64,000 bases of DNA. Source: Rhodoferax saidenbachensis. Lineage in GTDB: Bacteria > Pseudomonadota > Gammaproteobacteria > Burkholderiales > Burkholderiaceae_C. The notes below the pieces were generated by a model. That model was not told the DNA's origin. It did not search any database and worked only from the letters and a program-made list of their open reading frames with translations. Both the position numbers and the translations under genes were made by a program. Below are positions 29,115 through 37,386 of this stretch, in pieces (the stretch's first letter is position 1; every line of letters begins with the position of its first letter). The stretch lies in assembly GCF_001955715.1 (NCBI RefSeq), contig NZ_CP019239.1, positions 3,782,001-3,846,000 of the forward strand. Direction: 5' to 3'.

Positions 29115-31875
29115 CTCCCGGCCCGACCCGGACGCCCTGTTGGCCCAACTGCAAGAGGCGCAGGCCACGCAGCAGCGCGGCAAGCTGCGCATCTACTTTG
29201 GCGCCAACGCGGGCGTGGGCAAGACCTACGCCATGCTCAGCGCCGCACAACGCGCGCAGCGCGCTGGCCAGCAGGTGCTGGTGGGCGTGGTGGAAACCCA
29301 TGGCCGCAAGGACACCATGGAGCTGCAGGCCGGTCTGCAGGTGCTGCCGCTGCAGGAAGTTGCTTACCGCGGCCAGGTGTTGCTGGAGCTGGACATTGAC
29401 GCCGCGCTGGCCGCCAAGCCCGATGTGTTGCTGGTGGATGAGCTGGCCCACAGCAATGCCCCGGGCTCGCGCCACCCCAAACGCTGGCAGGATGTGCAGG
29501 AGCTGCTGGATGCGGGCATCGATGTCTGGACCGCGCTGAACGTACAACACCTTGAGAGCCTCAACGGCACGGTGGGCGCCATCACCGGCGTACGTGTCAA
29601 CGAGACCGTGCCCGACACCGTGTTGGACGGTGCCGACGAAATCGTGCTGGTGGACGTCACAGCGGATGAGTTGCTGGCGCGCCTGAAGGCCGGCAAGGTC
29701 TACATCCCACAGCAGGCCGAACGCGCCAGCCAGAACTTTTTCCGCAAGGGCAACCTGATCGCGCTGCGCGAAATTGCGCTGCGCCGCACCGCCGAGCACG
29801 TCGGCGACGATGTGCGCAGCTACCGCCAGCACCTGGTGCAAACCTCGCGCCAACAAAACGCCGCTGACCAACCCGCGTGGAACACCTCGGGCGCACTGCT
29901 GGTGTGTGTGGGCCCGCACGCCGGGGCCGAACACGCGGTGCGCACCGCGGCGCGCTTGGCCGGGCAACTCAATGTGCGCTGGCACGCCGCCTATGTGGAA
30001 ACCCCCACACTGCAACGGCTGGCCGCGCAGGACCGTGACCGCACGCTGGCCGTACTCAAGCTGGCAGAGGAACTGGGTGGCAGCACTACCGTGCTCACCG
30101 GTGACGACATTGCCAGCGCCTTGCTACAACACGCGCAGACCCTCAACTGCGCCACCGTGGTGCTGGGTCGCCCTGCGCAGCGCAGTGGGAGCAGTGTGTG
30201 GCGCCTGCTGCGCCCCACACTGACGCGCCAGCTCGCCAATATGGCACCCACGCTGGACGTGGTGGAAGTAGGCTTTACCGATAGCGTGCGCAAGCTGGGC
30301 CAAGCCATACGCCGCGAGGTGGAAGACGCGCCAGAGGCAGCCACGCGCCAACGTGAAACCTGGCTGCGCTATGGCAAAGCGGTCGCGGCCTGCCTGTTCA
30401 CCACGGTGCTCACCCAGCCCCTGCTGCCCTGGTTTGACCTGGCCAACATCGTCATGCTGTTTTTGCTGGGGGTGGTGCTGGTAGCCGTGAAGCTGGGCCG
30501 CGGGCCGGCCAGTCTGGCGGCGGTGCTGTCGGTGGCCTCCTTTGATTTTTTCCACGTGCAACCGCGCCTGTCGTTTGCGGTGAGTGATGCGCAGTACCTG
30601 GTGACCTTTGCGGTGATGCTGGTGGTGGGTCTGCTGATCGGCCAACTCACGGCCAATTTGCGTTTTTCAGCCAACGTGGCCGCCAGCCGTGAGCGGCGTG
30701 CGCAGGCGCTGTTTGAACTCACACGCGATCTGTCCGCCGCGCTGCAGACCGAACAGGTGGTGGAGCTCGGCGAAGCCGCCGTGCGGCGCACATTTGGCGG
30801 AGACGCCAAGATGCTGCTGCCCGACGCCCGCGACCAACTCGCGCTGCCCACCGACCTGCCGCCCGGTCTGGATGGCAGCATTGCCGACTGGGCGTTCCAC
30901 AACGGTCAACATGCCGGGCTGGCCACCTCCACGCTGCCATCCAACCCCTGGCACTATGTCCCGCTGAAGGCGCCCATGCGCGTGCGCGGCGTGCTCGCAC
31001 TGCAACCGGCGCAGGCGCGCTGGCTGCTGATTCCCGAGCAGGTGCAGCAGCTCGAAACGCTGGCGCGGCAAATCGCGATTGCGCTGGAGCGTGTGCACTA
31101 CGTGGAAGTGGCGCAAAGCGCCGTGGTGCAAATGGAGTCCGAGCGCCTGCGCAATACGCTGTTGGCCGCCATGTCCCACGACGTGCGCACCCCGCTCACC
31201 GCGCTGGTCGGCCAGGCCGAAACACTGGCGGCCTCCAGTACGCTGAGCGCAGAACAAAAAACCTCGGCCCAGGCCATCAGCCACGAAGCGCGCGAACTGA
31301 GCGCGCTGGTGGGCAATCTGCTGGAGATGGCACGCCTGGAAAGCGGGCAAGTAGAGTTGCGCCAGGAGTGGCAATCCACCGAAGAGGTGGTGGGCGGCGC
31401 CATCCGCGCGGCGCGGCACGCGCTGGGCGCACTGCAGGTACGCACCGACCTTCCAGCCGATTTGCCGCTGGTGGAGTTTGATGCGGGGCTGATAGAACGG
31501 GTGCTGGTCAACCTGCTGGAAAACGCCGCCAAATACGGCGTGGCTACGCCGCCCGAGCGTCCGGCCATCGTGGTGTCGGCCCAGGTGCGGTCCGATGCGC
31601 TGGAGATACGCGTGCGCGACTTCGGCGCGGGCCTGCCCCCATCCAGCCGCGGCAAAGAGGCGGACCTGTTTGAGAAATTCACCCGCGGCAAAAACGAGTC
31701 GTCCACGCGGGGTGTCGGTTTGGGCCTGGCGATTTGCAAGGCGGTGGTGGACGCGCACAAGGGCCGCATCAGCGCCCGCAATGCCGATGGCGGTGGTGCA
31801 GAATTCACCATCACCCTGCCGCGCCGCGCGCCGCCGCCCGCGCCCACCGAAACTGACGACATCGACGAAACCTAA
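29098..31875 (+). CDS. kdpD: KdpD, K+/osmotic sensor histidine kinase
   Basis: 925 residues. The N-terminal KdpD domain has a Walker A motif GANAGVGKT (35-43) and VDELAHSNAPGSRHPKRW. A universal-stress-protein-like domain (about 255-370), four membrane helices (about 425-525) and a GAF-like region follow. Then come the kinase core with AAMSHDVRTPLTALVGQAE (phospho-acceptor His), NLLENAAKYG, VRDFGAGLP and GVGLGLAICKAVVDAHKG. It senses low K+ or ionic stress and phosphorylates KdpE. Its start overlaps the preceding 50-codon ORF. All functional motifs are intact. Confidence 0.96.
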   Translation: MASTTDSRPDPDALLAQLQEAQATQQRGKLRIYFGANAGVGKTYAMLSAAQRAQRAGQQVLVGVVETHGRKDTMELQAGLQVLPLQEVAYRGQVLLELDIDAALAAKPDVLLVDELAHSNAPGSRHPKRWQDVQELLDAGIDVWTALNVQHLESLNGTVGAITGVRVNETVPDTVLDGADEIVLVDVTADELLARLKAGKVYIPQQAERASQNFFRKGNLIALREIALRRTAEHVGDDVRSYRQHLVQTSRQQNAADQPAWNTSGALLVCVGPHAGAEHAVRTAARLAGQLNVRWHAAYVETPTLQRLAAQDRDRTLAVLKLAEELGGSTTVLTGDDIASALLQHAQTLNCATVVLGRPAQRSGSSVWRLLRPTLTRQLANMAPTLDVVEVGFTDSVRKLGQAIRREVEDAPEAATRQRETWLRYGKAVAACLFTTVLTQPLLPWFDLANIVMLFLLGVVLVAVKLGRGPASLAAVLSVASFDFFHVQPRLSFAVSDAQYLVTFAVMLVVGLLIGQLTANLRFSANVAASRERRAQALFELTRDLSAALQTEQVVELGEAAVRRTFGGDAKMLLPDARDQLALPTDLPPGLDGSIADWAFHNGQHAGLATSTLPSNPWHYVPLKAPMRVRGVLALQPAQARWLLIPEQVQQLETLARQIAIALERVHYVEVAQSAVVQMESERLRNTLLAAMSHDVRTPLTALVGQAETLAASSTLSAEQKTSAQAISHEARELSALVGNLLEMARLESGQVELRQEWQSTEEVVGGAIRAARHALGALQVRTDLPADLPLVEFDAGLIERVLVNLLENAAKYGVATPPERPAIVVSAQVRSDALEIRVRDFGAGLPPSSRGKEADLFEKFTRGKNESSTRGVGLGLAICKAVVDAHKGRISARNADGGGAEFTITLPRRAPPPAPTETDDIDET

Positions 31876-31880
31876 GCCCC

Positions 31881-32585
31881 ATGTCTACCCCTGCGCCCGT
31901 TGCCGTGCTGATTGAAGACGAGCCCCAGATCCGCCGCTTTGTGCGCGCGGCGCTGGAGGCCGAAGGCTGGCAGGTGTTTGAGGCCGAGACCGCACAGCAT
32001 GGCCTGCGCGATGCCGCCACCCGCAAACCCGACCTGCTGGTGCTGGACCTGGGGCTACCCGATGGCGACGGACTGGACGTGATCCGCGATGTGCGCAGCT
32101 GGTCGGCCGTGCCCATCGTCGTGCTGTCCGCGCGCAGTGATGAGGGCGACAAGATCGCCGCGCTGGACGCCGGTGCCGACGACTACCTGACCAAACCCTT
32201 TGGCGTGGGCGAGCTGTTGGCCCGCGTGCGCGCCAACCTGCGCCGCCCGCGCGCGGCGAGTAGCGATGGCAAGGCCGACGAATCGCTGTTCCGTTTTGGC
32301 GATGTGGAAGTGGACCGCCAGGCCCGGCTGGTGCGGCGTGGGGGCGCCGAGGTACACCTCACCCCCATCGAATACCGCCTGCTGTTGGTGCTGGTGGCCA
32401 ACGCCGGGCGCGTGCTGACACACCGCCAGCTGTTGCGCGAGGTGTGGGGCCCGTCGCACGCCGACCAGAGCCACTACCTGCGCATCTACATGGGCCACCT
32501 GCGCCAAAAGCTGGAGGCCGACCCCAGCCAGCCCCAGCACCTGCTGACCGAAACTGCCGTGGGCTACCGGCTCGTGGTTTTATAA
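31881..32585 (+). CDS. kdpE: KdpE, OmpR-family response regulator
   Basis: 234 residues. The receiver domain has VLIEDEPQIRRFVRAAL, the phospho-acceptor aspartate in LLVLDLGLPDGDG, and LTKPFGVGELLARVRANLRR. The winged-helix DNA-binding domain contains LTPIEYRLLLVLVANAGRVL and SHYLRIYMGHLRQKLE. It activates kdpFABC; candidate binding sites are at 24258-24324. It begins five bases after the kdpD stop. Confidence 0.96.
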   Translation: MSTPAPVAVLIEDEPQIRRFVRAALEAEGWQVFEAETAQHGLRDAATRKPDLLVLDLGLPDGDGLDVIRDVRSWSAVPIVVLSARSDEGDKIAALDAGADDYLTKPFGVGELLARVRANLRRPRAASSDGKADESLFRFGDVEVDRQARLVRRGGAEVHLTPIEYRLLLVLVANAGRVLTHRQLLREVWGPSHADQSHYLRIYMGHLRQKLEADPSQPQHLLTETAVGYRLVVL

Positions 32586-32588
32586 GTC

Positions 32589-32644
32589 AAATCGGCCCCA
32601 GCCCTTTCCGAATGTGCGCAAGCAGCTCCTGAATCCATAGCAGC
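32589..32644 (+). repeat. ~50-nt interspersed repeat (family B)
   Basis: AAATCGGCCCCAGCCCTTTC, then TGTGCGCAAGCAGCTCCTGA and CCATAGCAGCT, immediately after kdpE. Confidence 0.8.
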
Positions 32645-32690
32645 TAGCGCGTACTACTGTGCAACAAACGTTGGAACGAGAGCTGAAAAA

Positions 32691-33095
32691 ATGCGGAAAC
32701 ACACCCTGCTATGGCTCACCGCCGCCAAAGACTGGGCCCGCCGTATCAAGCGGGATGTGGTGGCCGTCTACTTTGCGGCGCGCCACCCTGACACCCCGTG
32801 GCCGGTGCGCCTGCTGGCCCTGACCGTGGCGGCGTACGCGTTGAGCCCTATCGACCTCATACCCGACTTCATTCCCGTGCTGGGTTACCTGGATGACCTG
32901 CTGATCGTTCCCCTGGGCCTGTGGCTGGTGGTGCGCCTGCTGCCGCCCCACGTACTGGAGGCCTCGCGCAGCCAGGCACAGCAGGTGTTGGAGCGCCCGC
33001 GCAGCCTGTTGGCGGCAGCCGTGATCATCAGCCTCTGGATCTTGGGCACCGGCCTGCTCGTAGGGTGGCTGCTCAACCACGGAGCGAAGTCATAA
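32691..33095 (+). CDS. DUF1232 (YkvA-like) membrane protein
   Basis: 134 residues. The DUF1232 core [21 protein letters not shown] is exact and marks the first of two or three membrane segments; a C-terminal helix ([23 protein letters not shown]) follows. Function of the family is unknown. It lies between kdpE and a DUF3750 gene; the 63-base gap to the latter suggests possible co-transcription. Confidence 0.85.
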   Translation: MRKHTLLWLTAAKDWARRIKRDVVAVYFAARHPDTPWPVRLLALTVAAYALSPIDLIPDFIPVLGYLDDLLIVPLGLWLVVRLLPPHVLEASRSQAQQVLERPRSLLAAAVIISLWILGTGLLVGWLLNHGAKS

Positions 33096-33157
33096 GCGCC
33101 AAGGCCAATGCCCCTCGGTGGCAAGGGGACAGTACACTTCCGGATAATGGACGGCAG

Positions 33158-33952
33158 ATGAAACACCTTTCCCGTTTGTTAAGCGCCGCCGGTGGTGTCT
33201 ACCTGGTACTCATGGCGCATGTCGCGCTGGCGCAGGGCAACGCCAGTGCGGCGCAAACACCGCGCAACTGGGCCACCGCCCCCCGTCACTCGGCCGGTTT
33301 GGCGCCCGACCCGGCGCAACTGGCCAGCACGGCCATCGTGCAGGTCTACGCCGCGCCTACCTATGGCTGGCGTGGCAACTTTGCGGTGCACCCCTGGATC
33401 ATCTACAAGCGCCGTGGCGAGACGGCCTACACCCGCTTTGATGTGGTGGGCTGGCGCGCGCCGAACATCGTGCAGCGCGACTACGCCGTGCCGGACGGGC
33501 TCTGGTACGGCTCAGTGCCAGCGCTGCTGGTGGACCACCGTGGTGACGGTGTGGAGGCCATGATTGACGCCGTTGAAGCCGCGGTGGCCAGCTACCCCTA
33601 CGCCCATAAATACCGCAGCTACCCCGGGCCCAACAGCAATACGTTTCTGGCGCACATCGGGCGCGAGGTGCCTGCGCTCAAGCTGGACTTGCCCGCCAAC
33701 GCCATCGGCAAGGATTACCGGCCGCTGATCCACCCGGTGGGCCTGTCACCGTCCGGCTCGGGCGTGCAGGTTTCCCTCTTGGGCTTGCTGGGCGTGAGCA
33801 TCGGCGTGCAGGAAGGGCTGGAGTTCAATGTGCTGGGCCTGAACTTCGGCATTGACCTCAACACCCCGGCACTGCGCCTGCCTTTTGTGGGACGGCTGGG
33901 GTTCAAGGACACCGCGGTGTCCGGCCCCGAGCCCGTGGCAGCGGGCAGCTAG
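33158..33952 (+). CDS. DUF3750 exported protein
   Basis: 264 residues. A signal peptide (AAGGVYLVLMAHVALAQG) precedes a DUF3750 domain with IVQVYAAPTYGWRGNFAVHP, YTRFDVVGW, PYAHKYRSYPGPNSNTFLAH and LGLLGVSIGVQEGLEFN. The Pro-Gly-Pro-Asn-Ser-Asn-Thr region suggests an enzyme fold, but no reaction is known to me. The start ATG at 33158 gives the signal peptide; the longer open frame from 32921 lies inside the DUF1232 gene. It is convergent with the glycosyltransferase-HAD fusion. Confidence 0.82.
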   Translation: MKHLSRLLSAAGGVYLVLMAHVALAQGNASAAQTPRNWATAPRHSAGLAPDPAQLASTAIVQVYAAPTYGWRGNFAVHPWIIYKRRGETAYTRFDVVGWRAPNIVQRDYAVPDGLWYGSVPALLVDHRGDGVEAMIDAVEAAVASYPYAHKYRSYPGPNSNTFLAHIGREVPALKLDLPANAIGKDYRPLIHPVGLSPSGSGVQVSLLGLLGVSIGVQEGLEFNVLGLNFGIDLNTPALRLPFVGRLGFKDTAVSGPEPVAAGS

Positions 33953-33974
33953 GGCGCTTTACCGCCACCAGACG

Positions 33975-35534
33975 CTAAGCAGCCTTTGCCACCAAAATAT
34001 GGTTGGGCAACCGCTCCAGAAGGGCGCCAAATGAATCGATCACGGTAATGTCCGGGTCGTTCATCAGCGAGGGCGACTTGGGCTCGATCGCAAAAGCAGC
34101 GTCTGCCAAACGCATGAGGGCCAGGTCATTGGTGTTGTCCCCAACCACCCAGGTGAGATGGACCGCCGGCTCACTGGGGTCGGACAAAAACCGCCGCAAC
34201 ACATTGCTCTTGCAGATCGGGTTCCCTGCGGACCCGGTTGGATGGATGAATGCGGGGTTGATGCGCACCTGCCCGGTGCACACTTCGTTTTCAAAAACGA
34301 TGGAATGCGCCATGGCAAAGTCTGCAAAGATGCGGCGCCGTAGAACATCGGCCGCCACAAAATAGCTGTCACTGACCACACCCACCATGAACCCGCGCCT
34401 GCGCATCTGGTTCACAAATTCGATCACGCCGGGCCGAATCTCCATGGCACGGGCCACTTGCTCAAACTTCTTTTTGTGCAGGTACTGAAACAGCCTGGCA
34501 ATGTTTTCGCTGCGTGTCGACGCGTCGCCGTCGTGCGTATCCAGCAGTTGCATCAACGCCGTACTCTGCCCATTGGCCTTTGCCAGTTCCACGGCAAAAC
34601 GCGACGGGGTAACCGTGCCATCCATGTCCAGCAGCAGCAGGCGCTGCCTCCCCTTGCGGCGCGTGAGCACATAGTCAATGCCGGAAGCCGCTTGCCGCTG
34701 GGCTTCGTACATGGTGGCAACCTGCTCCACATGCAATCGCCCTGCAGAGCGGGCCCGATTGAAGATGACGCGACTCACTTCATTGGCCATCACGGTCAAG
34801 TCATGCAGAGGCTGGCTGTCATGCTCCAGTGAGCCGATGTCCACCTCGGCAATCCGGGCGCCAGAGAGATGGGCGTCAATGAGAATGCCCACGTCCACAC
34901 CGTACCCGTCTTCAAAAGGCAGTGTCTGCAGCAGCTTCTTGCGTGCGGCAATGATGCCTCCCAAGGGCTGGCTGATGTGCGCCAATTCCGGAAAAAATAT
35001 CTTCAGCATCGGTTTGGCAGTCAACTCCGTCACACGCCCGCCACCCCGCCCGAACCGGGCTTTGACAAAATCAGCCGCTCCGCGCAAAAGTGGAATGCAA
35101 AGGTCGGTGATGATGCCGGGGCGCAGGCCGGCCAAGTCGCCATCCAGGTAGACCAGCAAATCCTGCCGGGCGGGCTCTATGCCGTCTTGCATGGAGGCGC
35201 CTTTCCCGAGCATGCTGCTGAGAATGACCCTGGCGCCCGCTGCGCGTGCCAACTGCGCAGTGGCGTCAATGGAGCTGTCATCAATCACGATGACTTCGGC
35301 CGTGGCAGGGTCTGCCAACGCATAGGCCACGACGTCCGCAATCCGCTTGGCTTCGTTCAACGCAGGAATGATGACGGTGGCATAGGCTTTTGCGTCCAGC
35401 GCCAGCGGTGACGCCGGGGGCAATACTTTGTGCTCAGGCGCGGGGTGCTGCGGTGCTTGTTTGTCCAGCAGCTTGCCGAGCTGGGCCCAAAGCCATCGCC
35501 AAACCAAGGGGCCCCAAGACGCGTTTTTTTTCAT
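33975..35534 (-). CDS. GpgS-like glycosyltransferase fused to a HAD-IB phosphatase
   Basis: 519 residues. The first part (about 50-290) is a family 2-type nucleotide-sugar transferase very like glucosyl-3-phosphoglycerate synthase: IIPALNEAKRIADVVAYA, VIDDSSIDAT, the metal motif YLDGDLAG, GGGRVTELTAKPMLKIFFPE, QPLGG and EDGYGVDVGILIDA. The second part (about 300-510) is a HAD phosphatase with LLLLDMDGTVT, VVSDSYFVAADVL and WVVGDNTNDLALM. A synthase plus phosphatase in one chain would make glucosylglycerate, a compatible solute, from NDP-glucose and 3-phosphoglycerate. That pairing is known for separate GpgS and GpgP; the bifunctional role here is inference. The start at 35534 has AGGAG eight bases before it. 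Confidence 0.78.
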   Translation of the reverse strand: MKKNASWGPLVWRWLWAQLGKLLDKQAPQHPAPEHKVLPPASPLALDAKAYATVIIPALNEAKRIADVVAYALADPATAEVIVIDDSSIDATAQLARAAGARVILSSMLGKGASMQDGIEPARQDLLVYLDGDLAGLRPGIITDLCIPLLRGAADFVKARFGRGGGRVTELTAKPMLKIFFPELAHISQPLGGIIAARKKLLQTLPFEDGYGVDVGILIDAHLSGARIAEVDIGSLEHDSQPLHDLTVMANEVSRVIFNRARSAGRLHVEQVATMYEAQRQAASGIDYVLTRRKGRQRLLLLDMDGTVTPSRFAVELAKANGQSTALMQLLDTHDGDASTRSENIARLFQYLHKKKFEQVARAMEIRPGVIEFVNQMRRRGFMVGVVSDSYFVAADVLRRRIFADFAMAHSIVFENEVCTGQVRINPAFIHPTGSAGNPICKSNVLRRFLSDPSEPAVHLTWVVGDNTNDLALMRLADAAFAIEPKSPSLMNDPDITVIDSFGALLERLPNHILVAKAA

Positions 35535-35578
35535 GCCCATTTCTCCTTGTGCAGTTGAAATAGCGGAGGGAGAGCACC

Positions 35579-35618
35579 CCAAAAAAGAGACTGGTGGAGT
35601 GATCCACTCACACCAGTC
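35579..35618 (-). terminator. Rho-independent terminator after the Pal-like gene
   Basis: On the minus strand GACTGGTGTGAGTG, a 3-base loop and CACTCCACCAGTC (one-base bulge) are followed by TCTTTTTT. It lies between the Pal-like gene and the glycosyltransferase fusion, so they are probably separate transcripts. Confidence 0.75.
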
Positions 35619-35671
35619 CAAGGCTCACTAAAGATTCCTGTCGCGAGGACAACAATGTCCGGCGGGATGCC

Positions 35672-36220
35672 CTACTTCGCCGGGTAGGCCAGATCGGCGC
35701 GGCGATTCATTTGGTAGGCGGCCTCATCGTGGCCCGTTGCTTTGGGCTTCTCTTCGCCCCAACTGACGGCCTCCAGTTGGGCGTCCCTGGCTCCATAAAT
35801 CTTGAGGGCAGCGACAACGGCCGCAGCTCTCTTTTGTCCCAAAGCCAGGTTGTACTCGGCGCCACCTTGTTCGTCCGTATTGCCTTCCACCCGCACAGCC
35901 AAGCCAGGATTGGCTGCCAGGTACTTGCCATGCATTTCCAGCAGCGGCGTGTATTCGGCCTTCACATTCGACTGCTCGAAGTCAAAATAGACACTGCGTT
36001 TCTGGAAAAGCAGGCTGGCAGGGTCTGCATGTGGCGCCAGAGGGCTCTTTGCTGCAGGTGAGGAGGTCACTGCCGCCATGGCCGGGCTCGCGGTGGTTGC
36101 CGTACCAGCGGCAGCAGAGGCATTCACGGAACTGGCGTCCATAGGCGTACTACTGCACGCACCCAAAAAAATGGTGGTGCAAATTCCCAGGGCATAACCC
36201 ACCCGATGCAGTGACTTCAT
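35672..36220 (-). CDS. OmpA/Pal-like peptidoglycan-associated lipoprotein
   Basis: 182 residues. A lipoprotein signal peptide ends in IFLGAC (acylated Cys 22); a low-complexity Ala/Ser/Pro linker follows, then an OmpA-like domain (about 70-180) with SVYFDFEQSNVKAEYTPLL, VEGNTDEQGGAEYNLALGQK and NRRADLAYP. It should bind peptidoglycan from the outer membrane. AGGAGGAACGCA precedes the ATG at 36220. The tolB/tolA genes that accompany true pal are absent, so this is probably a paralogue. Confidence 0.88.
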   Translation of the reverse strand: MKSLHRVGYALGICTTIFLGACSSTPMDASSVNASAAAGTATTASPAMAAVTSSPAAKSPLAPHADPASLLFQKRSVYFDFEQSNVKAEYTPLLEMHGKYLAANPGLAVRVEGNTDEQGGAEYNLALGQKRAAAVVAALKIYGARDAQLEAVSWGEEKPKATGHDEAAYQMNRRADLAYPAK

Positions 36221-36277
36221 TGCGTTCCTCCTGTGTATGTCCATTGAATTTTTCCAAACGACCCTGCACCCACTTCT

Positions 36278-36553
36278 TTACGGGTCTTCCACCGGTTGGG
36301 ATGTTGCGGGATCAATGAGTATCTGTACGCGCCTGCCGAAAGGGTCCAGACCATAAATTTCGTAGCATTCGTTTCTGACACGAATGGTTTTTATCAAATA
36401 GCCTTGCCTCAGCAACTCCCGCTTGAGGCTGGTCTCATCCATCCACCTGTCTTTTGGAATACTGCAGGTGGGCGATGTTGCGGCCACGCTTGACAAGGCC
36501 ACCAGCCCGATTACAAACACGGCTATGGACCTGACACCTGGGGCACTTTTCAT
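36278..36553 (-). CDS. Exported PepSY-domain protein
   Basis: 91 residues. A signal peptide (VRSIAVFVIGLVALSSVAA) is followed by a PepSY-like domain, KDRWMDETSLKRELLRQGY, IKTIRVRNECYEIYGLD and GRRVQILIDPATSQPV. Small periplasmic PepSY proteins are often encoded beside QseBC/PmrAB-type two-component systems and may inhibit proteases or modulate the sensor. This one is divergent from the response regulator at 36715. The ATG at 36553 is preferred to a TTG further upstream. Confidence 0.75.
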   Translation of the reverse strand: MKSAPGVRSIAVFVIGLVALSSVAATSPTCSIPKDRWMDETSLKRELLRQGYLIKTIRVRNECYEIYGLDPFGRRVQILIDPATSQPVEDP

Positions 36554-36600
36554 CGCAGGGACACTCGCTGATTTCAAGCGTGCCAATTGTCGGCCCGTAG

Positions 36601-36714
36601 TCTTAGGTGAAACTTAAACGCCATAGACTCCACCCCGCCTCGGACCGATGTCGGTTTAACGTCGAGGTCGAATGGGTACGGGACCGACCCGACCACAAAT
36701 CATGAAAGACTCTG
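36601..36714. promoter_or_regulatory. Divergent promoter region with palindrome
   Basis: Between the PepSY gene and the response regulator gene lie an inverted repeat ACCGATGTCGGT (36644-36655) and ACTTAAACG / GTTTAACG segments facing each other. These are candidates for autoregulation by the downstream response regulator; no match to a specific consensus is claimed. Confidence 0.4.
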
Positions 36715-37386
36715 ATGCGTTTACTCTTGATTGAGGATGACCTGATGATTGGCGAGTCCGTCATGGATTTGCTTCGCGCAGAAGGGTATGCCGTCGATTG
36801 GGTCAAGGACGGAGAAATGGCCGAGCACACGCTGGAGAGCCAAAGCTACGACCTGATCCTGCTGGACCTGGGCCTGCCCAAGGTGGACGGGCTGGTGGTG
36901 CTGCGCAACCTGCGCGCCAGGAAGATTCGCACGCCGGTGCTCATTGCCACGGCCCGGGATGCGTTGGACTTGCGGGTGCTGGGTTTGAACATGGGGGCAG
37001 ATGATTACGTGGTCAAACCCTACGAGCTGGCAGAGTTGTTGGCGCGCATCCGCGCACTGATCCGGCGTGCCTCAGGAAGGGCAGAACCCGTGTACGAGCA
37101 CATGGGCGTGAGCATTGATCCCGTGACCCGCGAGGTTCTGGTGGGCGACCAGCCGGTGGCACTCGCGGCCAGGGAATGGGCCATCCTGGAGCTATTGCTG
37201 GCGCGCCCAGGCATGGTGCTGTCCCGCAAACAACTGGAAGAAAAGTTGTACAGCTGGAAAGATGAAGTCAGCAGCAACGCCGTGGAGGTGTACATCCACG
37301 GTTTGCGCAAAAAACTCGGCACCCACATGATTCAGAACGTCCGCGGAGTCGGGTACATGGTGCCCAGGGGAACACATGCCGCGTAG
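36715..37386 (+). CDS. OmpR-family response regulator, QseB/PmrA-like
   Basis: 223 residues. Receiver: MRLLLIEDDLMIGESVMDLL, phospho-acceptor in LILLDLGLPKVDG, and VVKPYELAELLARIRALIRR. Winged helix: LAAREWAILELLLARPGMVL and SNAVEVYIHGLRKKLG, ending VRGVGYMVP. It overlaps the kinase gene by 11 bases. The divergent PepSY gene is a probable target. Confidence 0.92.
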   Translation: MRLLLIEDDLMIGESVMDLLRAEGYAVDWVKDGEMAEHTLESQSYDLILLDLGLPKVDGLVVLRNLRARKIRTPVLIATARDALDLRVLGLNMGADDYVVKPYELAELLARIRALIRRASGRAEPVYEHMGVSIDPVTREVLVGDQPVALAAREWAILELLLARPGMVLSRKQLEEKLYSWKDEVSSNAVEVYIHGLRKKLGTHMIQNVRGVGYMVPRGTHAA

